From the NCBI GenBank assembly GCA_947496555.1, contig CANMDH010000022.1, positions 1-64,000 of the forward strand: 64,000 nt of DNA, in the 5' to 3' direction. This stretch comes from an uncultured Aquimarina sp. (lineage in GTDB: Bacteria; Bacteroidota; Bacteroidia; Flavobacteriales; Flavobacteriaceae). Shown here one piece after another: positions 27,573-35,880 of this stretch. Position 1 is the stretch's first letter. Each line of letters begins with the position of its first letter. A program made the translations under genes and the position numbers. The notes beneath the pieces were generated by a model that was not told the DNA's origin, did not search any database, and saw only the letters and a program-made list of their open reading frames with translations.

Positions 27573-28259
27573 CTAGTTATTACCATTAAAATACTCTGAT
27601 GTTTGCTCTTCCGAGAGATTAACGTCTTCTTTTTGTAATACTTTTTTGAGTGTTAACCCTATAATCTTCAGGTCTAATAAAAAATTATAATTTTCAACAT
27701 ACCACACATCATATTCAAATTTCTTTTTCCAGGTAATAGAGTTTCTTCCATTAACCTGTGCCCAACCAGTTATACCTGGTCTTACATCATGACGTTTTTT
27801 TTGCGTACTATTATAAATGGGGAGATATTCAATGATTAATGGGCGGGGACCAATTAAAGACATTTCGCCTTTCAATACATTAATCAATTGCGGGATTTCA
27901 TCTAACGACGTTTTTCTTATAAAATTCCCAACAGTAGTAAATCGTTCGTTATCCGGAAGTAAATTTCCATGCTCATCCTTTTTATCATTCATGGTCTTGA
28001 ACTTTACGATGCTGAAAATCTTTTCGTTTTTACCGGGTCTTCTTTGAATAAAAAACGGCTTACCATGATTGGCTATCGTTAGAAAAATAATAAGTAATAG
28101 AAATATAGGGGAAATAATAATCAATAAAATCAGTGATAAGCTAAAATCAATAACTCGCTTTATAAATATTTTATACACCTTATTTAAAATTTTAAATGAT
28201 AAAAATGATTTCTGTTTGCTAGGTTTAATAAAAATAGAAACCATTGATATCGGAAACAT
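27573..28259 (-). CDS. PglC-like initiating phosphoglycosyl transferase B
   Basis: A 228-residue paralogue of the transferase at 23266 with an N-terminal extension of about 25 residues. The re-entrant hydrophobic segment is at about 38-62. The catalytic pair is in SLDEIPQL, followed by GEMSLIGPRPL and RPGITGWAQVNGRNS. Both copies end in GNN. It is the first gene of the 28.3-18.7 kb minus-strand run, with a TATATTTG -7 element about 140 bases upstream. An internal ATG five codons downstream is a possible start. Two initiating transferases in one locus imply two glycans or a recent duplication. Confidence 0.9.
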   Translation of the reverse strand: MFPISMVSIFIKPSKQKSFLSFKILNKVYKIFIKRVIDFSLSLILLIIISPIFLLLIIFLTIANHGKPFFIQRRPGKNEKIFSIVKFKTMNDKKDEHGNLLPDNERFTTVGNFIRKTSLDEIPQLINVLKGEMSLIGPRPLIIEYLPIYNSTQKKRHDVRPGITGWAQVNGRNSITWKKKFEYDVWYVENYNFLLDLKIIGLTLKKVLQKEDVNLSEEQTSEYFNGNN

Positions 28260-28398
28260 TATCTAATCTATTTATACATTTAGATATACCTATTATTTTA
28301 TTCTTAAAACAGGGAAATAGAATAACAAATACTTTTATTCTACTGGGGGAAATTGGTTTAAGTTACATTTATAAAAATCTATACCTCCAAACCGACGG

Positions 28399-28406
28399 CA
28401 AATATA
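28399..28406 (-). promoter_or_regulatory. Candidate -7 element (TATATTTG)
   Basis: CAAATATA on the plus strand matches TAnnTTTG on the minus strand. It would give a leader of about 130 bases before the phosphoglycosyl transferase gene. That leader has a weak A/U-rich hairpin (TAGAATAA at 28318-28325 against TTATTCTA at 28335-28342). No -33 TTG at normal spacing is seen. Confidence 0.4.
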
Positions 28407-28501
28407 CAATCTATATTTCAGTTTTTATATCTTTTGAAATACTTTTTGATTAGAAAAAACTAAAGGAAAACAACACTTTTTAAGAGGTTAACATTGCGAC
28501 T

Positions 28502-29650
28502 TTATCCTAACTGTAGATTCCTATATTCTTTTAAAATACACTCCCAAACAAATTGTCTTTCATATCGTTCTGTAATCATCGTTCTCGCTTTTTTAGATAG
28601 CTCGGATAATTTGTCTTCATTTTCAATTAATTTTTGAAGATTTTCAAATAAGCTATTTGCATCCTGGGGAGGAATAATTATTCCGTTAACTCCATCTTCT
28701 ATAATCTCATTGCAACCATTTATATCGGTAACAATACTAGGCAACCCCATAGATCCGGCCTGCATTACTACATTAGGAAACCCTTCTCTATAACTTGGAA
28801 ATGCTAGAATATCTGAGATTGCAAAATAAGGTCGTACATCACTTTGCCAACCTACAGAGATAATATTAGGATTCGTGTTTATTTCTTGCTCAGTTTCGGG
28901 TAATAACGGATCCAGATCTTTTTCATAAGTACCTACCAAAAGAAGTTTAACAGATGTATCATTAATTCTCTTGTATGCATTTATTAGTTCGTTTATTCCT
29001 TTATCTTTTACCAATCTTCCTACAAATACAACTACAGTATCTGATGGTTGAATACCCAAACTTTCAGATAACGTTAAATTTTCTTTATACGAATATAAAC
29101 TAGGATCAAAAAAAGAGGTGTCTATTCCATTAGAGCTTCCTTTAGCAATCACTTTCAGTTTAGAAGGAGATGTATATTTATTTTCAATAATTATATCATG
29201 CAGACCAAATGAATTAGGATAAATCTTGGTTGCACAGGCATATGTCAATTTCTCAACAACGTCTAATAATTTCCTTTTTGCTCCCGTAGCTACAAGCAAC
29301 GGCAATCCCGCAATGGTATGTAAACGATGAGGAACACCAGCCAGTTTTGCCGCCAGCATAGATAATGTACCCGCTTTGGGAGTATGGCTATGCACTATAT
29401 CGGGCTTTTCTTTTTTAAAAACTTTGTAAAGTTTATACACTGCTTTCAAATCCTGTAACGGTGTAATTTTTCTGGTCATCTCTATAGGAATAACTCGAAT
29501 TACTTCCTGTTTTGATACTTTTTCTAACAAACCATCACCCGTACTCGAAACCCCAACCATATCATAATGCTGTGACATAAATTTTAGTTGTCCTTGTAGT
29601 AATCCCCCAAGAGACTGTGGCACTGTGGTCACTCTAATTATTTTGTGCAT
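28502..29650 (-). CDS. GT4-family glycosyltransferase (PglA/WbpT-like)
   Basis: A 382-residue GT-B retaining glycosyltransferase. The N-terminal domain contains VPQSLGGLLQGQLKFM and HSHTPKAGTLSMLAAKLAGVPHRLHTIAGLPL, a pattern seen in enzymes that add the second sugar to a bacillosamine-type lipid-linked acceptor. The C-terminal domain has FVGRLVKDKGINELI and FPSYREGFPNVVMQAGSMG, with the E-x7-E-like donor site. It is cytoplasmic at the membrane. It is transcribed alone from a -7 element about 45 bases upstream and separated by 242 bases from the next gene. Probable role: the second step of repeat-unit assembly. Confidence 0.9.
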   Translation of the reverse strand: MHKIIRVTTVPQSLGGLLQGQLKFMSQHYDMVGVSSTGDGLLEKVSKQEVIRVIPIEMTRKITPLQDLKAVYKLYKVFKKEKPDIVHSHTPKAGTLSMLAAKLAGVPHRLHTIAGLPLLVATGAKRKLLDVVEKLTYACATKIYPNSFGLHDIIIENKYTSPSKLKVIAKGSSNGIDTSFFDPSLYSYKENLTLSESLGIQPSDTVVVFVGRLVKDKGINELINAYKRINDTSVKLLLVGTYEKDLDPLLPETEQEINTNPNIISVGWQSDVRPYFAISDILAFPSYREGFPNVVMQAGSMGLPSIVTDINGCNEIIEDGVNGIIIPPQDANSLFENLQKLIENEDKLSELSKKARTMITERYERQFVWECILKEYRNLQLG

Positions 29651-29695
29651 ATGCTATAGAATAATGTATAAATCTTATTTCATATAATTCGGTTG

Positions 29696-29703
29696 CAAAT
29701 ATA
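29696..29703 (-). promoter_or_regulatory. Candidate -7 element for the GT4 gene (TATATTTG)
   Basis: CAAATATA on the plus strand is a full TAnnTTTG match on the minus strand, 46 bases before the glycosyltransferase start. It is identical to the elements at 28399 and 60233. No -33 TTG lies at standard spacing. Confidence 0.5.
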
Positions 29704-29820
29704 GATATAACTTCTTCTTCTAATAAAGTATCTATATTTTTATCGCATAAAAAATCACGAATTACTGAATTTCAAAAATAACCTTAAAAGAATTGAGAGT
29801 ATACAGGAAAATACCCCTTT

Positions 29821-29852
29821 AATTCATATGAATTTTACGGTTATTCCGTAAA
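29821..29852. repeat. Two adjacent perfect dyads
   Basis: AATTCATATGAATT (29821-29834) is a 14-base perfect palindrome. Sharing its last base, TTTACGG-TTATT-CCGTAAA (29834-29852) is a perfect 7-bp hairpin. Both lie between divergent genes and fit operator sites for a dimeric regulator. No T run follows, so a terminator is unlikely. Confidence 0.55.
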
Positions 29853-30025
29853 CATCTAGTTTGTTGGCAGTTAAATAACTTTTTTTAAGAATAATTTAAC
29901 ATATTTTTATCGACATAACACACAATAGTCCCGACGAAATTACGTTTATTTGCAAACACCAAAAAATAATATATGACAAGAGTACTACTTTTAAACTAAA
30001 TTTTATAACCAAATTTATTAGTATT

Positions 30026-32032
30026 ATGAAGAGGATTATGCCCCCCTATCACCTCATTGTTATTTTTTTGACATTTTGTTTCATTTCTTGCAGTAACGAA
30101 AACTTTGAAGAAGTTGTTCCTGACGGAATTGAAAATCCCGATCCAGACCCGGATCCCGATCCAGACCCAGACCCTGATCCCGATACTCCAGACAATACGG
30201 CAACAACGCCATGTGATTTTAAGCTATCCGATCTTACAGCCAATGAAACTAAAGTTATTGATTGCCTTTTAGATCTAAAAGGTGAAACAGTTACTGTTCC
30301 CGAAAATGTTACGCTAGAGTTTGACAAAGGAGATATTATCAACGGAACCATCATCTTTGGTACTGGTGGTAAAATTGCCGGTCAACTTCTTAATTCAAAA
30401 CTAACTGTTGAAGGTGATATACAATTAATTAGTCCAACTTTTAAGTTCTTCGCTTCGCGATGGGATATTGTAGAAGGTACTACAACATCAGATATTGCTC
30501 TAGAAAATAATAAAAAGTTAGAAGATTTGATGTTCTTCATAAAAGAGTTAGGAGGAACAACCTTTAATATTGATAAGTTGGATGCCTATTTTGAGGTGAC
30601 CAAAATTACGCCTCCAGCTGTGCAAGTATTTAAAGCTACCAAAGAAGCGGTTAACATTCCATCGAATTTTAATGTCGTAATGACTGATAATACACATTTG
30701 CGAACATTTCCGGCTGAAGCTGGAAAAGAAAATGGTGCAATTTTTGCTATTCATGAAGTTGAAAATGTACTCGTTTCGGGTGGTATATTTCATGGAGATA
30801 GACTTCAACGTGCTTTTTCTCCAGACGATGTTGGTCTTGAAGGTAGTCACTTGCTGCTTATAAATTCTGGAAAAAACGTTACTATAGATGGCGTAACCTT
30901 TATTGAAGGTTCTAAGGGTGCTATTCCTATAAGTTCTACTGGTTTTTCTACAAATCCTAATACCTATGATCCTACGGTTAATGTAACCGTTAAGAACTGT
31001 ACTTTTAAAGATATTAGAAGAATGGCTATCGCATTAACTGATGGTCGTGAGATATTTATAGAGAATAATACGTTTATCAATGCTGGGCAACCTCTGGCAA
31101 ATTCTGACGGCGGTGAAGTAGGATATGCTATTAATATCGAGCCTGCTAGAAGAAGAGATGCTAATACTGGTGAACTATTAGAATTAGAAAAAGTATTTAA
31201 TGCATATATCAGAAATAATACCGAAACCAATAGTAGAGGTGGATTTATCACCATAACTATAGGGCAAGATATCACTGTAGAAAATAACGACATTGGTACG
31301 CGAGCGGTGTTTGGATTAACCAATGGATCCAAAATTCTGAACAACACCTTTAGAGCTGGCGGTATTGGACTAGAAAGCTGGGCAATATTTGCGTCAGGAA
31401 GAGGTGAAACTGTATTTAATAATGAAGTAGCCGGTAATGATATTGCCGGATATAAAACAGGTATTGTAGTAGGTTCAAACGAGGCTTATGTGCATGATAA
31501 CATCATAAACGACGTATTATCAGGAATACAATTAAGTAAGCCCAATGATCCCCGAGTAATTGGCAATAAGATAAACGCAGTAGAGAAAGGTATCACCGCT
31601 ACAAATACATTTATCAATAACGGAGAAATTAGAGGGAACGAAATTACTACGACTCTATCTAATGGTTTCCATATGTATTTTACTGGAGTAAACAATACCG
31701 ACGAAACCAGAAATTATAAGGCAACTATAGCAGATAATACTTTCTTCAATGCAAAGAAAATCACATTCTCCAGAGCAAATGGAATTACCTTTACCGGTAA
31801 TCAATTAGTTGGAGGTATCGAAATTGGAGATTCTAACAACGTTGAAATATCTAATAACATAAAAATACAGCCTGATGGTAGTGATGGAATAAGAATATTT
31901 GGTACAAATACCAATGTTTCTATAGCAAACAATAACATTTCAGAACCAACAGGTGGTTCTAGGTTTCAATGTATTAATAACAATGCTAATAACCCTGGTG
32001 CTATTACTTTAACAAACAATAGCTGTAACTAG
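30026..32032 (+). CDS. Surface/periplasmic lipoprotein with right-handed parallel beta-helix
   Basis: A 668-residue exported protein. The lipobox FISC puts the lipid anchor on C22. A (Pro-Asp)8 linker follows (about 38-53), then a beta-helix domain of many 20-25-residue coils with Asn ladders (VTVKNCTFKD, IFIENNTFIN, ITVENNDIG, VSIANNNIS) to the C-terminus. This fold occurs in polysaccharide lyases, epimerases and phage-type hydrolases, so it may act on the polysaccharide made by the locus (trimming, epimerisation or surface binding). I cannot identify a catalytic site. It is the only secreted protein embedded in the assembly genes and lies on the opposite strand to both neighbours. Confidence 0.82.
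   Translation: MKRIMPPYHLIVIFLTFCFISCSNENFEEVVPDGIENPDPDPDPDPDPDPDPDTPDNTATTPCDFKLSDLTANETKVIDCLLDLKGETVTVPENVTLEFDKGDIINGTIIFGTGGKIAGQLLNSKLTVEGDIQLISPTFKFFASRWDIVEGTTTSDIALENNKKLEDLMFFIKELGGTTFNIDKLDAYFEVTKITPPAVQVFKATKEAVNIPSNFNVVMTDNTHLRTFPAEAGKENGAIFAIHEVENVLVSGGIFHGDRLQRAFSPDDVGLEGSHLLLINSGKNVTIDGVTFIEGSKGAIPISSTGFSTNPNTYDPTVNVTVKNCTFKDIRRMAIALTDGREIFIENNTFINAGQPLANSDGGEVGYAINIEPARRRDANTGELLELEKVFNAYIRNNTETNSRGGFITITIGQDITVENNDIGTRAVFGLTNGSKILNNTFRAGGIGLESWAIFASGRGETVFNNEVAGNDIAGYKTGIVVGSNEAYVHDNIINDVLSGIQLSKPNDPRVIGNKINAVEKGITATNTFINNGEIRGNEITTTLSNGFHMYFTGVNNTDETRNYKATIADNTFFNAKKITFSRANGITFTGNQLVGGIEIGDSNNVEISNNIKIQPDGSDGIRIFGTNTNVSIANNNISEPTGGSRFQCINNNANNPGAITLTNNSCN
30137..30184 (+). 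repeat. Tandem hexamer CCNGAY x8 encoding (Pro-Asp)8
   Basis: Eight 6-base units with third-position variation encode a stiff, acidic linker between the lipid anchor and the beta-helix domain. The repeat could vary in length by slippage, always in frame. Confidence 0.85.
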
Positions 32033-32054
32033 GAATACTATACTAACAACATTC

Positions 32055-32091
32055 AAAAAAGGAAGCTAACATTAATCTAGCTTCCTTTTTT
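32055..32091. terminator. Bidirectional terminator between the beta-helix gene and the large operon
   Basis: AAAAAAGGAAGCTA (32055-32068) and TAGCTTCCTTTTTT (32078-32091) form a perfect 14-bp dyad with a 9-base loop. It lies between convergent genes. Its right edge touches the stop codon of the SGNH gene, so it ends the 22-kb minus-strand operon as well as the beta-helix transcript. Confidence 0.93.
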
Positions 32092-33040
32092 ATTTTTTAC
32101 TGAAATCCATTTTTAAGATAGCATCTGCCAATCGTTCGCTAAATAATCTCGCCCCTTTATCATTTAAATGTGAAGGATCATGAAATAATTCGGGCTTCTT
32201 ATAAAATTGTTTATCATTAAAGAAGTTTAACAAAGGAACTTCTTGTTTCTCTGCAATGTCTTTAATCAACAAAAACGATTCATTCTCTGAATAATCCCTT
32301 GTATCAAAAGTTGGAGAAGTCACAAACACAAGGTGAACCTTCTTTTCTCTGGCATTATTAATAAAAGTCTTTAACGCATTGACAAAGTTTGGATCTATTA
32401 CTTCTACATATTCCTTTGTTGTATTTTCCTCTTTATTAAGGGGAATCTTTTCTGGTATAATTTTACCGTATAAAGGTCGATACCCTTTATAATCGATTTG
32501 CGGAGATATATAATACCTAAAAGCATGAACAATTGTAGAATTTGTTTGATACGATTTAAAAAAAAGTTTGAGATCAACCAAACTTGATTTCATTTCAAGG
32601 ATCGGTTTAAGTTCTTCGGTATGATCCTCATAGTAGGGATGTAAATCACTAAGTCGATCATAAGCAACCTGGGATTGATACAAAAAACTATCATCTATAT
32701 TCAATATCATCACATCCGGTGTTGTTCTTTTTAGAACCATCTCCTGCAGTGCCGTATGAAAAAGTAATTGCTGCCCCTCTGCCCCTGCATTATAACATGT
32801 TTTATTTAGTTCTTTCTCCAAGACTTCGGGAACATAGTGGCGATGAGCGTGAGAGCTGCCAAAAATCAAAATATCTGCCTTGGTTTTTTTAATTGTGTGC
32901 GTAGTTCTTGCAAATTTACCCGTTTCCTGGCTATAAAAAATCTTTTGTGAAATGCTTCCGACCACAAAATCCACCATTAAAACAATGATAGCAAACTTAA
33001 TAATTTTATAGAATGATATTTTGTATTGGTTTATATTCAT
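32090..33040 (-). CDS. SGNH/DltD-like acyl-transfer partner, copy 2
   Basis: A 316-residue protein with an N-terminal signal anchor (about 12-30) and a periplasmic SGNH domain. The nucleophile serine is in IFGSSHAHRHYVP, and the catalytic Asp/His pair is in FHDPSHLNDKGARLF. It follows the MBOAT gene by two bases, the same order as in the other two pairs, and is the last gene of the large operon. It probably transfers or hydrolyses the acyl group exported by MBOAT copy 2. Length and anchor fit the DltD/AlgJ-like group, but overall similarity to either is only at motif level. Confidence 0.82.
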   Translation of the reverse strand: MNINQYKISFYKIIKFAIIVLMVDFVVGSISQKIFYSQETGKFARTTHTIKKTKADILIFGSSHAHRHYVPEVLEKELNKTCYNAGAEGQQLLFHTALQEMVLKRTTPDVMILNIDDSFLYQSQVAYDRLSDLHPYYEDHTEELKPILEMKSSLVDLKLFFKSYQTNSTIVHAFRYYISPQIDYKGYRPLYGKIIPEKIPLNKEENTTKEYVEVIDPNFVNALKTFINNAREKKVHLVFVTSPTFDTRDYSENESFLLIKDIAEKQEVPLLNFFNDKQFYKKPELFHDPSHLNDKGARLFSERLADAILKMDFSKK

Positions 33041-33042
33041 TG

Positions 33043-34455
33043 TTAAAATTGAAAATAAATAAACTGACTTTTTCCAAATACTCCGAAGTATAAAATCATA
33101 AAGAGTATTGCCGCGTATCCTCCTAATCTTATTACTTCAAGTCGATTACCAGAAATTGAAAATAGGGTATTGAAATATTCTTTTTTAGCCTCAACAACAA
33201 AGAGAATTATTATAGCCAAAACCGCATACATCGAAGCAGCAATATCGTCACCACTTCCAATATATAATCTACCGGGAACCGTAAAAATAGTTTTTACCAT
33301 ATACGCGGCTTGTTCTACGTTATTGGCTCTAAAGAATATCCAAGAAAAATTAATTAAAACAAATGTTATGAACACATTAAGTATTCCTTTTCGATTTTTT
33401 GAACCTATAAGTACTTCAGCAATAAGGTATATGCCATTTAGGCCTCCCCAAATCACAAACGTCCAATTAGCTCCATGCCACAACCCACTAATTAAGAAAG
33501 TAATAAAAAGGTTAAAAAGCCAACGCGGTTTTGCTACACGATTACCTCCTAATGGTATATAGAGATAATCTCTAAACCAGGTTGATAATGAAATGTGCCA
33601 CCGAGTCCAAAATTCGCTTACCGAAGCTGAAAAATAAGGTCTTTTAAAATTAGTCATAAGACCGAAGCCAAACAATTTGGCCGTACCAATAGCTATGAGT
33701 GAATATCCAGCAAAATCACCATAAATCTGAAAAGCAAATAAAATAGTAGCTGCTATATAACTAAGGCCTTCATGACTTTCAAAATTATTAAATACAGCAT
33801 TTACATAAATAGCCGCCCGATCTGCCACAACAAGTTTTAAGAAAAAGCCCCAGATCATTAACTTGATACCATACGAAAAGGTTTGATAGGTAAAATTTCT
33901 TTTATTTAAGAACTGAGGTAGTAAGTTAGTAGCTCTCTCTATAGGACCAGCGACCAATTGTGGAAAAAAGGATACAAAAGCTGCAAAAGCGATAAAGTCT
34001 TTTGTTGGTCTAAGTTTTTCTCTGTAAATATCAATAGAATATGACATCGTCTGGAAGGTATAGAAAGAAATCCCAACAGGTAAAATAACCTGTAATGTCC
34101 AAGTATTTTCTGATTGATATCCAATATTGGATAACATATCGATCCAGGAATCAATGAAGAAATTATAGTACTTAAAAAAACCTAGTAAGCCTAAGTTAAA
34201 CAACATGCTTACCCAAAGCCATCTTTTCTTTATGGATTTTTGTTGCGACTCATATATGCGAAAACCAACAAAATAGTCCATGATAGTACTAAGTCCTATC
34301 AAGGATAGAAATCGCCAATCCCACCAACCATAGAACACATAACTGGCAATAAGCAATAACACATTTTGCCATTTAATATGCTTATAAACCACAAACCAAT
34401 ACAGTACTAGTACAATCGGTAAAAAGGCTAAAAAATCAAACGAATTAAACAACAT
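33043..34455 (-). CDS. MBOAT-family membrane O-acyltransferase, copy 2
   Basis: A 470-residue polytopic protein with the MBOAT signature. H327 in SGLWHGANWTFVIWGG is the catalytic histidine, and SVSEFWTRWHISLSTWFRDYLYIPLGGNR is the second block. It is clearly similar to copy 1 along its whole length (MLFNSxDF start, LPVGISFYTFQTMSYS, FFPQLVAGPIERA, ending FIYFQF) and less so to copy 3. It lies between a CapK-like ligase and the SGNH partner, so this module may receive its acyl group from a CoA thioester or a different activated donor, because no carrier protein sits next to it. Confidence 0.93.
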   Translation of the reverse strand: MLFNSFDFLAFLPIVLVLYWFVVYKHIKWQNVLLLIASYVFYGWWDWRFLSLIGLSTIMDYFVGFRIYESQQKSIKKRWLWVSMLFNLGLLGFFKYYNFFIDSWIDMLSNIGYQSENTWTLQVILPVGISFYTFQTMSYSIDIYREKLRPTKDFIAFAAFVSFFPQLVAGPIERATNLLPQFLNKRNFTYQTFSYGIKLMIWGFFLKLVVADRAAIYVNAVFNNFESHEGLSYIAATILFAFQIYGDFAGYSLIAIGTAKLFGFGLMTNFKRPYFSASVSEFWTRWHISLSTWFRDYLYIPLGGNRVAKPRWLFNLFITFLISGLWHGANWTFVIWGGLNGIYLIAEVLIGSKNRKGILNVFITFVLINFSWIFFRANNVEQAAYMVKTIFTVPGRLYIGSGDDIAASMYAVLAIIILFVVEAKKEYFNTLFSISGNRLEVIRLGGYAAILFMILYFGVFGKSQFIYFQF

Positions 34456-34474
34456 GATCTATACTAGCTTTCGA

Positions 34475-35878
34475 TTATAATTCTATTGAAAAATTTCTTT
34501 TTACGGCATCAAATTTACCATTAGGCCCTAATGCTATATCCTCAACTATATTGATTTGGTAGTCTATATCTTGTCCTAATCTATCTTTTAGATTATTCAA
34601 CAGCATATCTTGCATAGCAACATTAAACTCTTCATTTGGAATTACATTAACTACAATTTCTCTTGGACTTTCTTGTACTATTTGGCTCTTTATGATTCCT
34701 TTTAACCCTTTATACGCAGTATCCATCCTACCCACATATCCTTTTTCTTTGGTCCATAGGATGTCATCTTCTCTACCGGTTAATTTTTCAATAATAGGCA
34801 TCGCACACCCGCAATTACAAGTTTTATCTTCATCTGCCAGTAAGACGGTATCTTCAATATTATATCGTATCAAAGGAGTTTTTAAATTAGTAAAGCTGGT
34901 TACTACTAATTGGGATACTTCGCCAGGCTTTGCTTTTTCTCCTTTGGTATTTATAAATTCAAACACCCCAGAATCTTCATTTAAATGCAAGTTGCCTTCT
35001 ACACATTCTGTTATAAAAGGACTACCTTCACTAGAAGCATATTGATTAAATACATGACAATTAAAAGCTTTCTGGATTTCTAAACGCTGATAATCATATA
35101 GGGTTTCAGCGGTAACCGCAATAGCTTTTGGCGTAAAGTCAAGTTTGACGTTATTTTCATTAATATATCTACTAATTATGTATACCGCAGAAGGGTATCC
35201 ATCTAGCAATATAGGTTTGAATCTATTGAGTTTTTTAATATAATGCTTTAGGTTTTCTTCTTTCAGGTGATATGTAGACATCAATAACTGATTCTCAAAA
35301 TAGTTATATACCCAAAAAGGTGGTTTTTTTGCATCCGGACGTACAATTAATCTTCCTGAAAAACGCACTTGTTTCACCCTTTTCGTTTCTAAACCAATTG
35401 TTTTATGGAATCTACGCCACAAGGCAAAAGACCGATGAATAGACTCTGAATCCAAATAATTAATGGTTGGAGCCCCTGAGGTTCCACTAGTGTAGCCTAC
35501 ACCATCTGTATTTCTTTTTTTATTAGCAATGCTATCAGGATTTGATTTTCTATCGACTTTTCTAAGAATTGGCATTTTATTCAAAACGACATAAGGATCC
35601 CGTATAATCTCTTCTTTTGTAACCCCTAATTCGTTCATTATTTTGGTGTACCAATCAGAATACTCCAACGCTTCAGATAGTAAAAGTATTAATCGTTCTT
35701 CCTGATATTTTTTAATTACTTTGTTATCTGCATTCCATAAACCAAAATATTCTTTTAAATATTGGTCAAATTCTTTGGTATATCTTTGCCTGTTGTTTTG
35801 ATATGCTTTCACATTTAACAGTAAAAACTTAAATGGAAATGGAAGACTGTTGTATATCTTTTCTTGTAGTTTTCCCAT
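34475..35878 (-). CDS. CapK/PaaK-like adenylate-forming ligase
   Basis: A 467-residue protein of the phenylacetate-CoA ligase / coenzyme F390 synthetase family. VGYTSGTSGAPTINY is the ATP-binding loop, FNQYASSEGSPFITEC the adenine-binding segment, and CNCGCAMPIIEKLTGREDD precedes the C-terminal domain hinge. Relatives are common in capsule loci (CapK) but their substrate is not established. The reaction should be activation of a carboxylic acid as acyl-AMP and transfer to CoA or directly to an amine. Its position just before an MBOAT/SGNH pair suggests that it supplies the acyl donor for that module. It starts two bases after the GT4 stop. Confidence 0.85.
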   Translation of the reverse strand: MGKLQEKIYNSLPFPFKFLLLNVKAYQNNRQRYTKEFDQYLKEYFGLWNADNKVIKKYQEERLILLLSEALEYSDWYTKIMNELGVTKEEIIRDPYVVLNKMPILRKVDRKSNPDSIANKKRNTDGVGYTSGTSGAPTINYLDSESIHRSFALWRRFHKTIGLETKRVKQVRFSGRLIVRPDAKKPPFWVYNYFENQLLMSTYHLKEENLKHYIKKLNRFKPILLDGYPSAVYIISRYINENNVKLDFTPKAIAVTAETLYDYQRLEIQKAFNCHVFNQYASSEGSPFITECVEGNLHLNEDSGVFEFINTKGEKAKPGEVSQLVVTSFTNLKTPLIRYNIEDTVLLADEDKTCNCGCAMPIIEKLTGREDDILWTKEKGYVGRMDTAYKGLKGIIKSQIVQESPREIVVNVIPNEEFNVAMQDMLLNNLKDRLGQDIDYQINIVEDIALGPNGKFDAVKRNFSIEL

Positions 35879-35880
35879 AG

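Larger units (their letters stand above)
29651..30025. other. Divergent regulatory region between the GT4 gene and the beta-helix gene
   Basis: A non-coding stretch of 375 bases. It holds the minus-strand -7 element at 29696-29703 and two adjacent perfect dyads at 29821-29852. For the plus-strand beta-helix gene I see no perfect TAnnTTTG. No reading frame of interest is present. Confidence 0.55.

Noticed and set aside
30049-30354. Antisense frame rich in Ser-Gly opposite the Pro-Asp repeat
   Set aside because: The low-complexity product is simply the reverse reading of the Pro-Asp hexamers.
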